The position numbers were made by a program, and so were the translations under genes. Positions 34,499-41,836 of a DNA stretch of 64,000 bases are shown piece after piece. The stretch is taken from NCBI RefSeq assembly GCF_002007205.1, contig NZ_LAZS01000008.1, positions 477,954 to 541,953 on the forward strand, written 5' to 3'. The notes below the pieces were generated by a model. It saw nothing but the letters and a program-made list of their open reading frames with translations, ran no database searches and was not told the origin of the DNA. The DNA is from Ensifer adhaerens (GTDB lineage: Bacteria > Pseudomonadota > Alphaproteobacteria > Rhizobiales > Rhizobiaceae). The first letter of the stretch is position 1. The number at the start of each line of letters is the position of its first letter.

Positions 34499-35842
34499 AT
34501 GTCGAACTCCGAATATATCAGGCTAGCCGACGCGGTCGCAGCGCAGATCGCGAACGGCACGCTGAAGCCGGGTGACCGCCTGCCGCCGCAGCGGCGCTTT
34601 GCCTATGAGCACAAGATCGCCGCTTCGACGGCGAGCCGTGTCTTCTCTGAATTGCTGCGTCGTGGCCTTGTCGTAGGCGAAGTGGGCCGGGGCACGTTCG
34701 TCGCGGGCGAGGCCAGGCGCGGCGCGGAGGCGCTCGGCGAACCGCGCGGCATCCGGACCGACCTGGAATTCAACTATCCAATACTGCCCGAACAGACCGC
34801 GCTGATCGCAAGGAGCCTTGCGGGCCTGGAAAAAGTCGCGACCCTGGATGTTGCGTTGAGGCAGGTAACCAGTATCGGGACAGCGGCGGCGCGAAGCGCG
34901 GCCGCCGAATTCCTGTCACGGGGCGGATGGAGCCCTGCGGCCGAGCAGCTCGTTTTTACCGGCAATGGACGGCAGGCGATTGCCGCGGCACTCGCCTCCC
35001 TCGTTCCGACCGGCGGCCGATGCGGCGTGGAGGCATTGACCTATCCCTTCATCAAGGGGATCGCTGTCCGTTTGGGCATCACGCTGGTGCCGCTTGCGAT
35101 GGATGGTGATGGCGTGCGGCCGGACTCGGTCAAGAAGGCGCATCAAGAGGCCCGGCTCTCGGCGATCTACATTCAGCCGGCGGTGCAGAACCCGCTCGGC
35201 ACGACAATGTCTCCGGCGCGGCGCAGCGATCTGATCCGGGTTGTCGAAGCGCTCGACCTCCCGGTCATCGAGGATCGCGTTTACAGCTTTCTCGAGGACG
35301 ATCTGCCGCTCGCAGCGCTCGCGCCGGAAACCTGCGTCGTCATAGACAGCCTGTCCAAGCGGGTGGCACCGGGCCTGTCGCTTGGTTTCATCGTCCCACC
35401 GCTACGCTTGCGTGAAAGCATGATGGCGTCGGTGCGTTCCGGTGGCTGGTCCGCGTCCGGTTTCACCTTCGCCGCCGCCCAACGGATCATGGCCGACGGC
35501 ACCGTTGCCGAGCTGGTCAAACTGAAGCGGCTCGACGCCCGCGCCCGCCAGAAGCTCGCGGCCGACCGTCTCTCCGGCTTCGAAGTCCAGGCCAACAGCA
35601 ATTGCTTCCATCTCTGGCTGACGTTGCCGCCCCACTGGCGCTCGCAGAGTTTCGTCGTTGCAGCAGCCAGGCGCGATATCGCTTTGACGCCCTCCACGAC
35701 CTTCGCGGTCATCCCCGGCCACGCGCCGAATGCCGTGAGGCTGGCGCTGGCGACCCCGACGCTGGATCAGCTCGACAGCGGCTTGCGCACATTGGCGGGA
35801 ATGCTGAATGCGCGGGAGGAAGAGCTCTATTCCACGGAGTGA
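34499..35842 (+). CDS. MocR-type regulator: GntR DNA-binding domain fused to an aminotransferase-like domain
   Basis: A 447-residue MocR protein. Residues 1-75 are a GntR winged helix (YIRLADAVAAQIANGTLKPGDRLPPQRRFAYEHKI) followed by a class I aminotransferase fold. The PLP lysine is in VIDSLSKRVAPGLSLGFIV. Such proteins act as PLP-dependent repressors or activators, sensing amines or amino acids. No Shine-Dalgarno precedes the ATG at 34499, which lies 2 bases after the operator repeat, so the mRNA may be leaderless or have a very short leader. It is divergent from the TauE gene, its likely target. Confidence 0.92.
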   Translation: MSNSEYIRLADAVAAQIANGTLKPGDRLPPQRRFAYEHKIAASTASRVFSELLRRGLVVGEVGRGTFVAGEARRGAEALGEPRGIRTDLEFNYPILPEQTALIARSLAGLEKVATLDVALRQVTSIGTAAARSAAAEFLSRGGWSPAAEQLVFTGNGRQAIAAALASLVPTGGRCGVEALTYPFIKGIAVRLGITLVPLAMDGDGVRPDSVKKAHQEARLSAIYIQPAVQNPLGTTMSPARRSDLIRVVEALDLPVIEDRVYSFLEDDLPLAALAPETCVVIDSLSKRVAPGLSLGFIVPPLRLRESMMASVRSGGWSASGFTFAAAQRIMADGTVAELVKLKRLDARARQKLAADRLSGFEVQANSNCFHLWLTLPPHWRSQSFVVAAARRDIALTPSTTFAVIPGHAPNAVRLALATPTLDQLDSGLRTLAGMLNAREEELYSTE

Positions 35843-35945
35843 GCGCCCTTGTTGGCCTGATCGGCCCTGTTGCCGGGATGGACTTGGGCGATCGTCCATC
35901 CCGCTGGAACACGGAAGGTGGTCTCTCGTAAAGGCAGTCGAAGCC

Positions 35946-36086
35946 TTATCTTGGCGCGACGATACCGTGGTAGTAGTCACCGTCGCCGGCCTCATAGTCC
36001 GCGGCGTAGCCGCCACCGCCACCGCCGCCGGTCTGGGAGCATCCGGCGAGGGCGAGAACCATTGCCAACAGGATTGTAGCGCGCAT
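35946..36086 (-). CDS. Small Gly/Tyr/Asp-rich lipoprotein, 46 aa
   Basis: A 46-residue open frame starting MRATILLAMVLALAGC and ending YYHGIVAPR. The signal peptide ends in a lipobox, LAGC, with C16 as the lipid-modified residue. The mature part has seven consecutive glycines and then YAADYEAGDGDYY. It would be an outer- or inner-membrane-anchored peptide. It lacks a strong ribosome site (only GGTAGAA upstream). It sits alone between the convergent MocR gene and the divergent gluconate permease gene. The function is unknown. Confidence 0.6.
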   Translation of the reverse strand: MRATILLAMVLALAGCSQTGGGGGGGYAADYEAGDGDYYHGIVAPR

Positions 36087-36368
36087 TTATTCTACCTTTT
36101 CAGTTGAACGATCACGGCAGAGGCTGCCGAGTGACCATACCTAACACGCCCGGTGGAGTTTGATCGAGTGCGTGTGGCGATGCGTGCCATGGCAATGCGC
36201 CGCGCCTCAAGCGCGCCGCGAGCGCCTCTCGAAGGCGATCGTTGCCGCCAGGCCGCTAGCCCGACTTCATACGGCCGTATCTCCCGTGCCCACCTCTTTC
36301 AGGTAGGTTGCTGAGAAAGAACATAGACTATATGGCCCTTGACATCACTTCCGGAACAAAGAGGACAC
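36087..36368. other. Upstream region of the gluconate operon
   Basis: 282 bp without a gene. It holds the palindrome ATACGGCCGTAT at 36269-36280 and an AT-rich stretch at 36308-36334 with a TTGCTG-like -35 hexamer and CTATAT, at a slightly short spacing of 14 bp. The gntP start follows AGAGG. The promoter elements are weak matches. Confidence 0.4.
36269..36280. promoter_or_regulatory. Palindromic operator-like site before the gluconate permease gene
   Basis: ATACGGCCGTAT is a perfect 12-bp palindrome 89 bp upstream of the permease start. LacI/GntR-type sugar regulators bind such dyads. No regulator gene is next to the operon, so the protein is unidentified. Confidence 0.35.
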
Positions 36369-37745
36369 ATGACTTCGATCGAACCCGTCTATGGAACCGC
36401 GACGCTCCTGCTGATCGCGGCGGCAGCCGTCGGCCTGCTTCTTTTTCTTATCCTCCGGTTGCGTCTGCATGCCTTCGTCGCGCTGGTGCTGGTGAGCCTG
36501 CTGACCGCACTGGTGACCGGCATCTCGTTCAAGGACGTGGTCCCGACGCTGCTGCAGGGATTTGGCTCGACGCTTGCCTCGGTCGCGCTGCTCGTCGGTT
36601 TCGGCGCGATGATCGGGCGGATGCTTGAGGTCTCCGGCGGAGCGCAGGTGCTCGCAGACCGGCTGATCGGCCAGTTCGGGCCCGAGCGCGCGCCTCTGGC
36701 GCTCGGCGTCGCCTCGCTGCTCTTCGGCTTTCCGATCTTCTTCGACGCCGGCCTCGTGGTCATGCTGCCGATCATCTTCAGCGTCGCAAGCCGCTTCGGC
36801 GGCTCGGTTCTGCTTTATGCGCTGCCTTCGGCGGGCGCCTTCGCGGTGATGCACGCATTCCTCCCGCCCCATCCAGGCCCCGTCGCCGCGAGCGAATTGC
36901 TGGGTGCGGACATCGGCCTCCTCGTGCTCGTCGGTCTCGTCCTTGCCCTGCCCACATGGTATCTCGGCAGCTACGTCTTCGGCCTATGGGCCGGCAAGCG
37001 CTTCGAACTGCCGGTTCCCACACTTCTCGGATCGCCGAGCGAAACGGCGCACGACGACGTGCCCCCGTCTTTCGCCACGGTGCTGCTGGTGCTGCTGCTG
37101 CCGCTCGTGCTGATCTTCCTCAATACCGGCCTTTCGACGCTGGCCGCCGCCAAGGTGATAGACGGCGGCGCATTGTGGGTCAGCATCCTGCGCATGGCAG
37201 GCCAGACGCCCGTCGCGCTGCTGATCACCGTCCTTGTCGGCATGTGGCTTCTCAGGGGCGAGCGTACGCTCAAGGGCATGGAGAAGCTGATGGACGGAGC
37301 CCTTGGCCCGATCTGCGGCATCATCCTCGTTACCGGAGCCGGCGGTATGTTCGGCGGCGTGCTGCGCGCAAGCGGCATCGGGCAGGCGCTCGCCGGCAGC
37401 CTCGAGGCCATCGGCATGCCGCTGATCGTCGCTGCCTTCCTCATCTCCACGGCCCTGCGCGTGGCGCAGGGTTCAGCGACCGTGGCGCTGACGACGACGG
37501 CGGGCCTGCTTGCTCCGACCGTCGCTGCGACAACGGGGCTGAGCCCGTTCGACCTGTGCTTCCTCGTTATCGCCATCGCCTGCGGCGCGACGGTGCTGAG
37601 CCACGTGAACGATTCCGGCTTCTGGCTTGTCGGCCGCTTCCTTCAGATGGATGAACGCACTACGCTCAAGACCTGGACGGTGATGGAAACCTTGCTCGGG
37701 GTGATCGGTTTCGCCTTCGCGCTCGTCGGGTGGTGGCTGCTATGA
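36369..37745 (+). CDS. Gluconate permease, GntP family
   Basis: A 458-residue inner-membrane transporter with about twelve helices. The GntP signature is visible: VGFGAMIGRMLEVSGGAQVLADRLI, GVASLLFGFPIFFDAGLVVMLPIIF and FAVMHAFLPPHPGPVAASELLG. Members take up gluconate or related aldonates by proton symport. The ATG at 36369 has AGAGG upstream. The stop overlaps the gluconokinase start as ATGA, so the two are one translationally coupled operon, which supports gluconate as the substrate. Confidence 0.93.
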   Translation: MTSIEPVYGTATLLLIAAAAVGLLLFLILRLRLHAFVALVLVSLLTALVTGISFKDVVPTLLQGFGSTLASVALLVGFGAMIGRMLEVSGGAQVLADRLIGQFGPERAPLALGVASLLFGFPIFFDAGLVVMLPIIFSVASRFGGSVLLYALPSAGAFAVMHAFLPPHPGPVAASELLGADIGLLVLVGLVLALPTWYLGSYVFGLWAGKRFELPVPTLLGSPSETAHDDVPPSFATVLLVLLLPLVLIFLNTGLSTLAAAKVIDGGALWVSILRMAGQTPVALLITVLVGMWLLRGERTLKGMEKLMDGALGPICGIILVTGAGGMFGGVLRASGIGQALAGSLEAIGMPLIVAAFLISTALRVAQGSATVALTTTAGLLAPTVAATTGLSPFDLCFLVIAIACGATVLSHVNDSGFWLVGRFLQMDERTTLKTWTVMETLLGVIGFAFALVGWWLL

Positions 37746-38251
37746 GCGGGGACCTGCAGCATATCGTGGTCATGGGCGTCTCCGGCAGCGGCAAGACCAC
37801 CGTCGGCGAGGCGCTGGCCGCAAGGCTCGGCTGGCGCTTTGTCGAGGGCGACAGCTTCCATCCGCCGGAAAACGTCGCCAAGATGTCCGCCGGCATTCCG
37901 CTCGATGACAACGATCGCGAACCATGGCTGCGGACACTGGCGGCAGAAATAGCCAAGGATGAGGCGGCCGGCCGCCCCTCGGTGGTCGGGTGCTCGGCCC
38001 TGAAGCGTGCCTATCGCGACACCCTGCGCACCGGAGCGCCGCGCGTCCGTTTCGTGCATGTGCACGGCGACCGCGCGGTTCTGGCCGACCGGCTTTCGCA
38101 TCGGGCGGGGCACTTCTTCCCCGCCTCCCTGCTCGACACTCAGCTTGCAGCCCTCGAGCCGCTCGGTCCGGACGAGGATGGTGTCGTCGTCGACGTGGCG
38201 CTCGCAACGGGCGAACAGGTCGACCTCGCCTTGCGACGACTGGGCGACTAG
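37742..38251 (+). CDS. gntK: Gluconokinase
   Basis: A 169-residue gluconate kinase with an N-terminal P-loop (VMGVSGSGKTTVGEAL). FVEGDSFHPPENVAKMSAGIPLDDNDREPWL and CSALKRAYRDTLR are characteristic of the GntK/IdnK family. It phosphorylates D-gluconate to 6-phosphogluconate for entry into the Entner-Doudoroff or pentose phosphate pathway. It overlaps the permease stop by four bases (ATGA). A short GCGGCGC/GCGCCGC hairpin follows the stop. Confidence 0.95.
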   Translation: MSGDLQHIVVMGVSGSGKTTVGEALAARLGWRFVEGDSFHPPENVAKMSAGIPLDDNDREPWLRTLAAEIAKDEAAGRPSVVGCSALKRAYRDTLRTGAPRVRFVHVHGDRAVLADRLSHRAGHFFPASLLDTQLAALEPLGPDEDGVVVDVALATGEQVDLALRRLGD

Positions 38252-38595
38252 ACGGCTGCGGCGCTTGCGCCGCCCGGACCGGCGGACGATTGCGTTCGCC
38301 GCTCTTTCACCGGCATCGGCGCACGGCATTTGTCGTGGCGCAGCCAGGACCGACGTGAAGCCACTCGTCGGCCCTAAACTCCTGCTTTCCGGCTGGCCCG
38401 CTCGGTTTTTTCGCGGGCGCGAGCGCAAGATCGATACCCCGCGGGGCAGGGCCGACACGAGCGGGCGGGGGGCCGTATTTGACTAGCTCAACTTAGCTAC
38501 TGAATGCGTGTCTCTAACGCCCCTTCGGCAATGGGAGTATCACTTTCCTTCATCTCTTTTCGGGCCGCAGCGGCCCATCTTCGAGGGAGGATGAA
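38252..38595. other. Intergenic region ahead of the uncharacterised gene cluster
   Basis: 344 bp without a gene. A 7-bp stem (38258-38273) follows gntK and may end that operon. TTGACT at 38479-38484 is a candidate -35 box about 110 bp before the first cluster gene, though no good -10 was found. GAGGGAGG at 38582-38589 is a strong ribosome site for the next gene. Confidence 0.45.
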
Positions 38596-39474
38596 ATGGC
38601 ACAGGACAGGGGCTCGCTCAACGGACTTGAAGCACTTCTTGGAGAGGATGAGGGAGGTTTCCTCGGCGCCGAGGCCGGTGATGCTCTCGACTTTCAAGAT
38701 TTTGAGGACGAGAGCTTCAACGAAGCCGAAGGCAACTACTTCGACCTCGAAGCTGAAGATTTCTCCGCCGACGGCTACGATTTCGAAGACGAGTTTACCA
38801 TGGAGGCGGAGGGCGATCAGTTCCTGGGCTCGGTGTGGAAGGCAGCGAAGAAGGCAGCCAAGGTCGTGGCACCGATCGCCAAGAAGTTCGCCCCGCAGAT
38901 CGGAACCGTGATCGGCGGCGCGCTCGGCGGGCCGGCCGGTGCTGCCATCGGCGGCAAGCTCGGGTCCGTCGTCCGCTCGCTCGAGGCGGAAGACGAAGGC
39001 GAGACCGAGGACGAAATGAACGCAATGATCCGCGTTCCGGCCATCGACGACCAGCTTTCCGAGGCAATGGCCGTTGCCGCGTCGAAGGCGCCCGTGAGCG
39101 ATGCGCTCGCACTGGGGTCGGCGATCACGATAACTATCTCCAGCCGCGCGCCTCTCGCCGTCAAGACGGTGACACCGGTTCTGGCAAAGGCGAGCGCCGA
39201 CGTGGCCCGCCGGCTGGCTTCCACCAACGATCCGCGCGCCCGCACGCTGATCCGGACGCTGCCGACGATCCAGCGCCGCACCATCGCCACGCTTACCCGC
39301 AAGGCGCAGACGGGAAAACCGGTGACGCCGCGAACCGCCATTCGTGTCATGGCCAAGCAGGCAAACCGGACCCTGACCAATCCGAATACGATTGCGAAGG
39401 CGCTCGCGGGCAATGTCGCCAAGAAACGGCAGATCGACCGACGCGCGGTCGCCCGGGCAGAACGCTTCTACTGA
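38596..39474 (+). CDS. Uncharacterised protein: acidic front, cationic amphipathic helix, glycine zipper (cluster gene A)
   Basis: A 292-residue protein of unusual design. Residues 17-75 are Asp/Glu/Phe-rich (for example LDFQDFEDESFNEAEG). Residues 80-100 form a Lys/Ala amphipathic helix (WKAAKKAAKVVAPIAKK). Residues 103-123 form a glycine-zipper segment (IGTVIGGALGGPAGAAIGG). A second acidic stretch (128-142) precedes a basic Arg/Thr/Ala-rich C-terminal half. There is no classical signal peptide. The helix and zipper resemble membrane-active peptides, and the acidic front could neutralise them before release; that is inference. GAGGGAGG precedes the ATG. First gene of a co-directional cluster. 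Confidence 0.65.
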   Translation: MAQDRGSLNGLEALLGEDEGGFLGAEAGDALDFQDFEDESFNEAEGNYFDLEAEDFSADGYDFEDEFTMEAEGDQFLGSVWKAAKKAAKVVAPIAKKFAPQIGTVIGGALGGPAGAAIGGKLGSVVRSLEAEDEGETEDEMNAMIRVPAIDDQLSEAMAVAASKAPVSDALALGSAITITISSRAPLAVKTVTPVLAKASADVARRLASTNDPRARTLIRTLPTIQRRTIATLTRKAQTGKPVTPRTAIRVMAKQANRTLTNPNTIAKALAGNVAKKRQIDRRAVARAERFY

Positions 39475-39510
39475 AAGCTTCAACCGCAACCCAGGCTGGC
39501 GAGAACGACG

Positions 39511-40515
39511 ATGTACGCGAGCAGCCATATGGTCCCGGCCTACACCATCGAAGTGGTGGAGAGGCGTCGTGCGGCACGACCGGGGCGGCCTGAGCGCCCC
39601 GGTCGCCTCGCCGGCACGCCGGGGGGGCACTCCGGAACTGGACGACAGCTCGTCCTTGCCGCGGCACGGTGGGCGATCCCGCTTCTCCTGCAGCGACTGC
39701 CGGCCGCCTATGCCATGCGGCTGCGTGATCGCGGCAGCCCCGAACGGCGACGTCTGGTCCGCCACGCGCTTCGCGTGGCCGCAGTCGACATGTTTTCGCG
39801 CGAGCTTGAGAAATCGACCGCAGACGAAGGCAATGCCCGCCGGCTTGCCGGCTCCGTCTGGTCGAATGCAGCGGCCAGGGCCTATCTGCTTCGCAGTCTT
39901 GACCGAAGACTGGCCATGCTAGGCCCGGGCGACGGTGCCGAGTTTGAGGATCCGAGATCAAAGGCGGCGCGGCGCAACAGGATCGAAGCCAACCTGTGGG
40001 CGGCGCGCGACGTCAAGCGTTGGGCGTCAAGGGGGCAGGCGAGCAAGCAGGCCAGGTACAGCGCGCAGCAGGCGCGGCAGCGGCTTGCCGGCCTCGCCAG
40101 GGTCGCCTTTGCCAAGGCCGCCACAAGCAAAATGCTGACGGACCAGGCGATCGCCCGCCGCAATCCAACGCTGCTGCCGTCAGAGATCGCCCAGGTTCGC
40201 GCCCGTTTTGTCGGGCTCGCCAGCGATCGCTTCGTGGCTGAATTCAGCCGCCTGTTCTCGGATCCGAATGCCGGCGATGTCGCAGATGCCGGCATCAATG
40301 CAATGACGTCAGCGGCGGTCGCCGATGCGGCCCGACGTCTCAACATCATCGATGATCGTGCTGTCCCGCTGCTGGCCGACGCGGTGAACGCGGCACTCGC
40401 GCCCCACCTGCCGGCCATGGCAAAACTTGCCATCATTGCCGCCAGCTTTGCGGTGAGGGCGGTCCCGTCGAAAGAAAGCGACGAGTTGTTCTCGGATCCG
40501 GAGATATGGCGATGA
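39511..40515 (+). CDS. Uncharacterised Arg/Ala-rich helical protein (cluster gene B)
   Basis: A 334-residue basic, mostly helical protein. The first 45 residues are Arg/Pro/Gly-rich. The middle has repeated helices with many Arg and Ala (RRLVRHALRVAAVDMFSRELEKS, RYSAQQARQRLAGLARVAFAKAA). No signal peptide or catalytic motif is evident, and I recognise no family. The start at 39511 has only a weak ribosome site; an ATG at 39529 is an alternative. Its stop codon overlaps the next gene start as ATGA, which shows translational coupling. Confidence 0.6.
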   Translation: MYASSHMVPAYTIEVVERRRAARPGRPERPGRLAGTPGGHSGTGRQLVLAAARWAIPLLLQRLPAAYAMRLRDRGSPERRRLVRHALRVAAVDMFSRELEKSTADEGNARRLAGSVWSNAAARAYLLRSLDRRLAMLGPGDGAEFEDPRSKAARRNRIEANLWAARDVKRWASRGQASKQARYSAQQARQRLAGLARVAFAKAATSKMLTDQAIARRNPTLLPSEIAQVRARFVGLASDRFVAEFSRLFSDPNAGDVADAGINAMTSAAVADAARRLNIIDDRAVPLLADAVNAALAPHLPAMAKLAIIAASFAVRAVPSKESDELFSDPEIWR

Positions 40516-41831
40516 ACGTCGTGGCGACGATACCGGTAGCGACAAAGGTGAAGAGCCGACCCGACGCGGCAGCGGCCGGTAGCGGCAACGCGTTGCCGTT
40601 CTTTGCCGTGCGCACGGCGGTCAATGCCCGGCGCTACGTGACGGGCCTTAGAGCCTTTCGCGAGGACGAATTCGGTTCCGGGCCTGAATCGCCCAGTCGG
40701 TCTCACATCCAGGCGGTAAACCGCCTCATCGAGGAGGCACGCAAGCGGCAGATGGTCGAGGACCGGCGGCTGGCGGCGGTCGCCGGCAACATCGCGAAGG
40801 CCGGCGATGCCGGCCGCGCCCTCCTCCTGCAACTGAAGGAGCGCAACCAGGCGCTGGCCAGCGAGACGGAGAAGATCTGGGAATTCTACCTCAACCTCTT
40901 TGGCCAGCGCACCGGCCCCTTTGGTCATTGGCTTCGCGGGATCGACCGGATCGCGCTCGATTGTTACCAGGCGGTCTATCTTGGCCTTGGCCGGGCGCGG
41001 TCGATCCCGTCTCCGGTTCCGTTTGCCTACATGGAAGCGGGGTTCGGCCCGGCGACCTATCGGCGTGGGGTCAAATTGTCCAAGCTCGGCCAGCGGCAAA
41101 ATCCGTTTCCGCTGGTCAAGGTACCGTTTCACCGGTTGGTCAACCCCTGGTCGCTGGGGGCAGTGCCGCACGAGGTCGCGCACAATCTGCAGAACGACCT
41201 CGAGCTCTGGGAGATCATGCCCCATCGCATCAAGCTTGCCTTCGAGCGGCACAAGCTGCCGGAGCGCAACGCAGAGGTCTGGGCGCGGTGGCACAAGGAG
41301 ACCTATGCCGATCTCGCCGGCGTGCTCCTGATTGGACCCGCCTATGTCGGCTCGCTCATGGATGTCGTCGGTCGCTCCCGCCAGCAGACCGCCGCCTATT
41401 CCGACGAGGCCGTGCACCCGACGCCGATCATCAGGGTGCCGCTCAACATCCGTCTCCTGGAACGTATGGGGTTTGGCGAGGATGCGCAGGCGTTCCGTCG
41501 AGCCTGGGACATGCTCTACCCCGCCTCCGTCTGGAGGCAGGTGCCGGACTGGGTGCGTGCAAAGCTGCCGCAGCAGATAGACGCTGCGCTCGACGCGATG
41601 TGCTTCACGAGCTTCAAGGAATATGGAGGACGGGCGCTCGCTGACGTGGTACGCTTTCAGCCCAAGCACGCAGCGCTCGTGCGAGAAGCCGCAGCGCGGC
41701 TCGAGTCAGGCACCGATACAGGCGTACTTCCGGAACGTTTCTTGATTGCAGCAGCGCGCATCGCGCTGATCCGCAAGAAAGCCGCGCCGGAGATCATCCA
41801 TCGCAACTTCTACGAGACGTTGGGGAGGTGA
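40512..41831 (+). CDS. Putative zinc metalloprotease-like protein with HExxH (cluster gene C)
   Basis: A 439-residue protein. H220-E221-V-A-H224 in AVPHEVAHNLQNDLELWE fits the HExxH zinc motif, and E263 in HKETYADLAGVLLIGP, about 40 residues downstream, is a good candidate for a third ligand, as in gluzincin-type peptidases. PYVxx-like hydrophobic stretches flank it. No signal peptide is visible. No named family was recognised, so the peptidase call rests on the motif and spacing. The ATG at 40512 overlaps the previous stop and has GGAG 8 bases upstream; the ATG at 40506 is too close to that site. Confidence 0.6.
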   Translation: MNVVATIPVATKVKSRPDAAAAGSGNALPFFAVRTAVNARRYVTGLRAFREDEFGSGPESPSRSHIQAVNRLIEEARKRQMVEDRRLAAVAGNIAKAGDAGRALLLQLKERNQALASETEKIWEFYLNLFGQRTGPFGHWLRGIDRIALDCYQAVYLGLGRARSIPSPVPFAYMEAGFGPATYRRGVKLSKLGQRQNPFPLVKVPFHRLVNPWSLGAVPHEVAHNLQNDLELWEIMPHRIKLAFERHKLPERNAEVWARWHKETYADLAGVLLIGPAYVGSLMDVVGRSRQQTAAYSDEAVHPTPIIRVPLNIRLLERMGFGEDAQAFRRAWDMLYPASVWRQVPDWVRAKLPQQIDAALDAMCFTSFKEYGGRALADVVRFQPKHAALVREAAARLESGTDTGVLPERFLIAAARIALIRKKAAPEIIHRNFYETLGR

Positions 41832-41836
41832 CCGCA

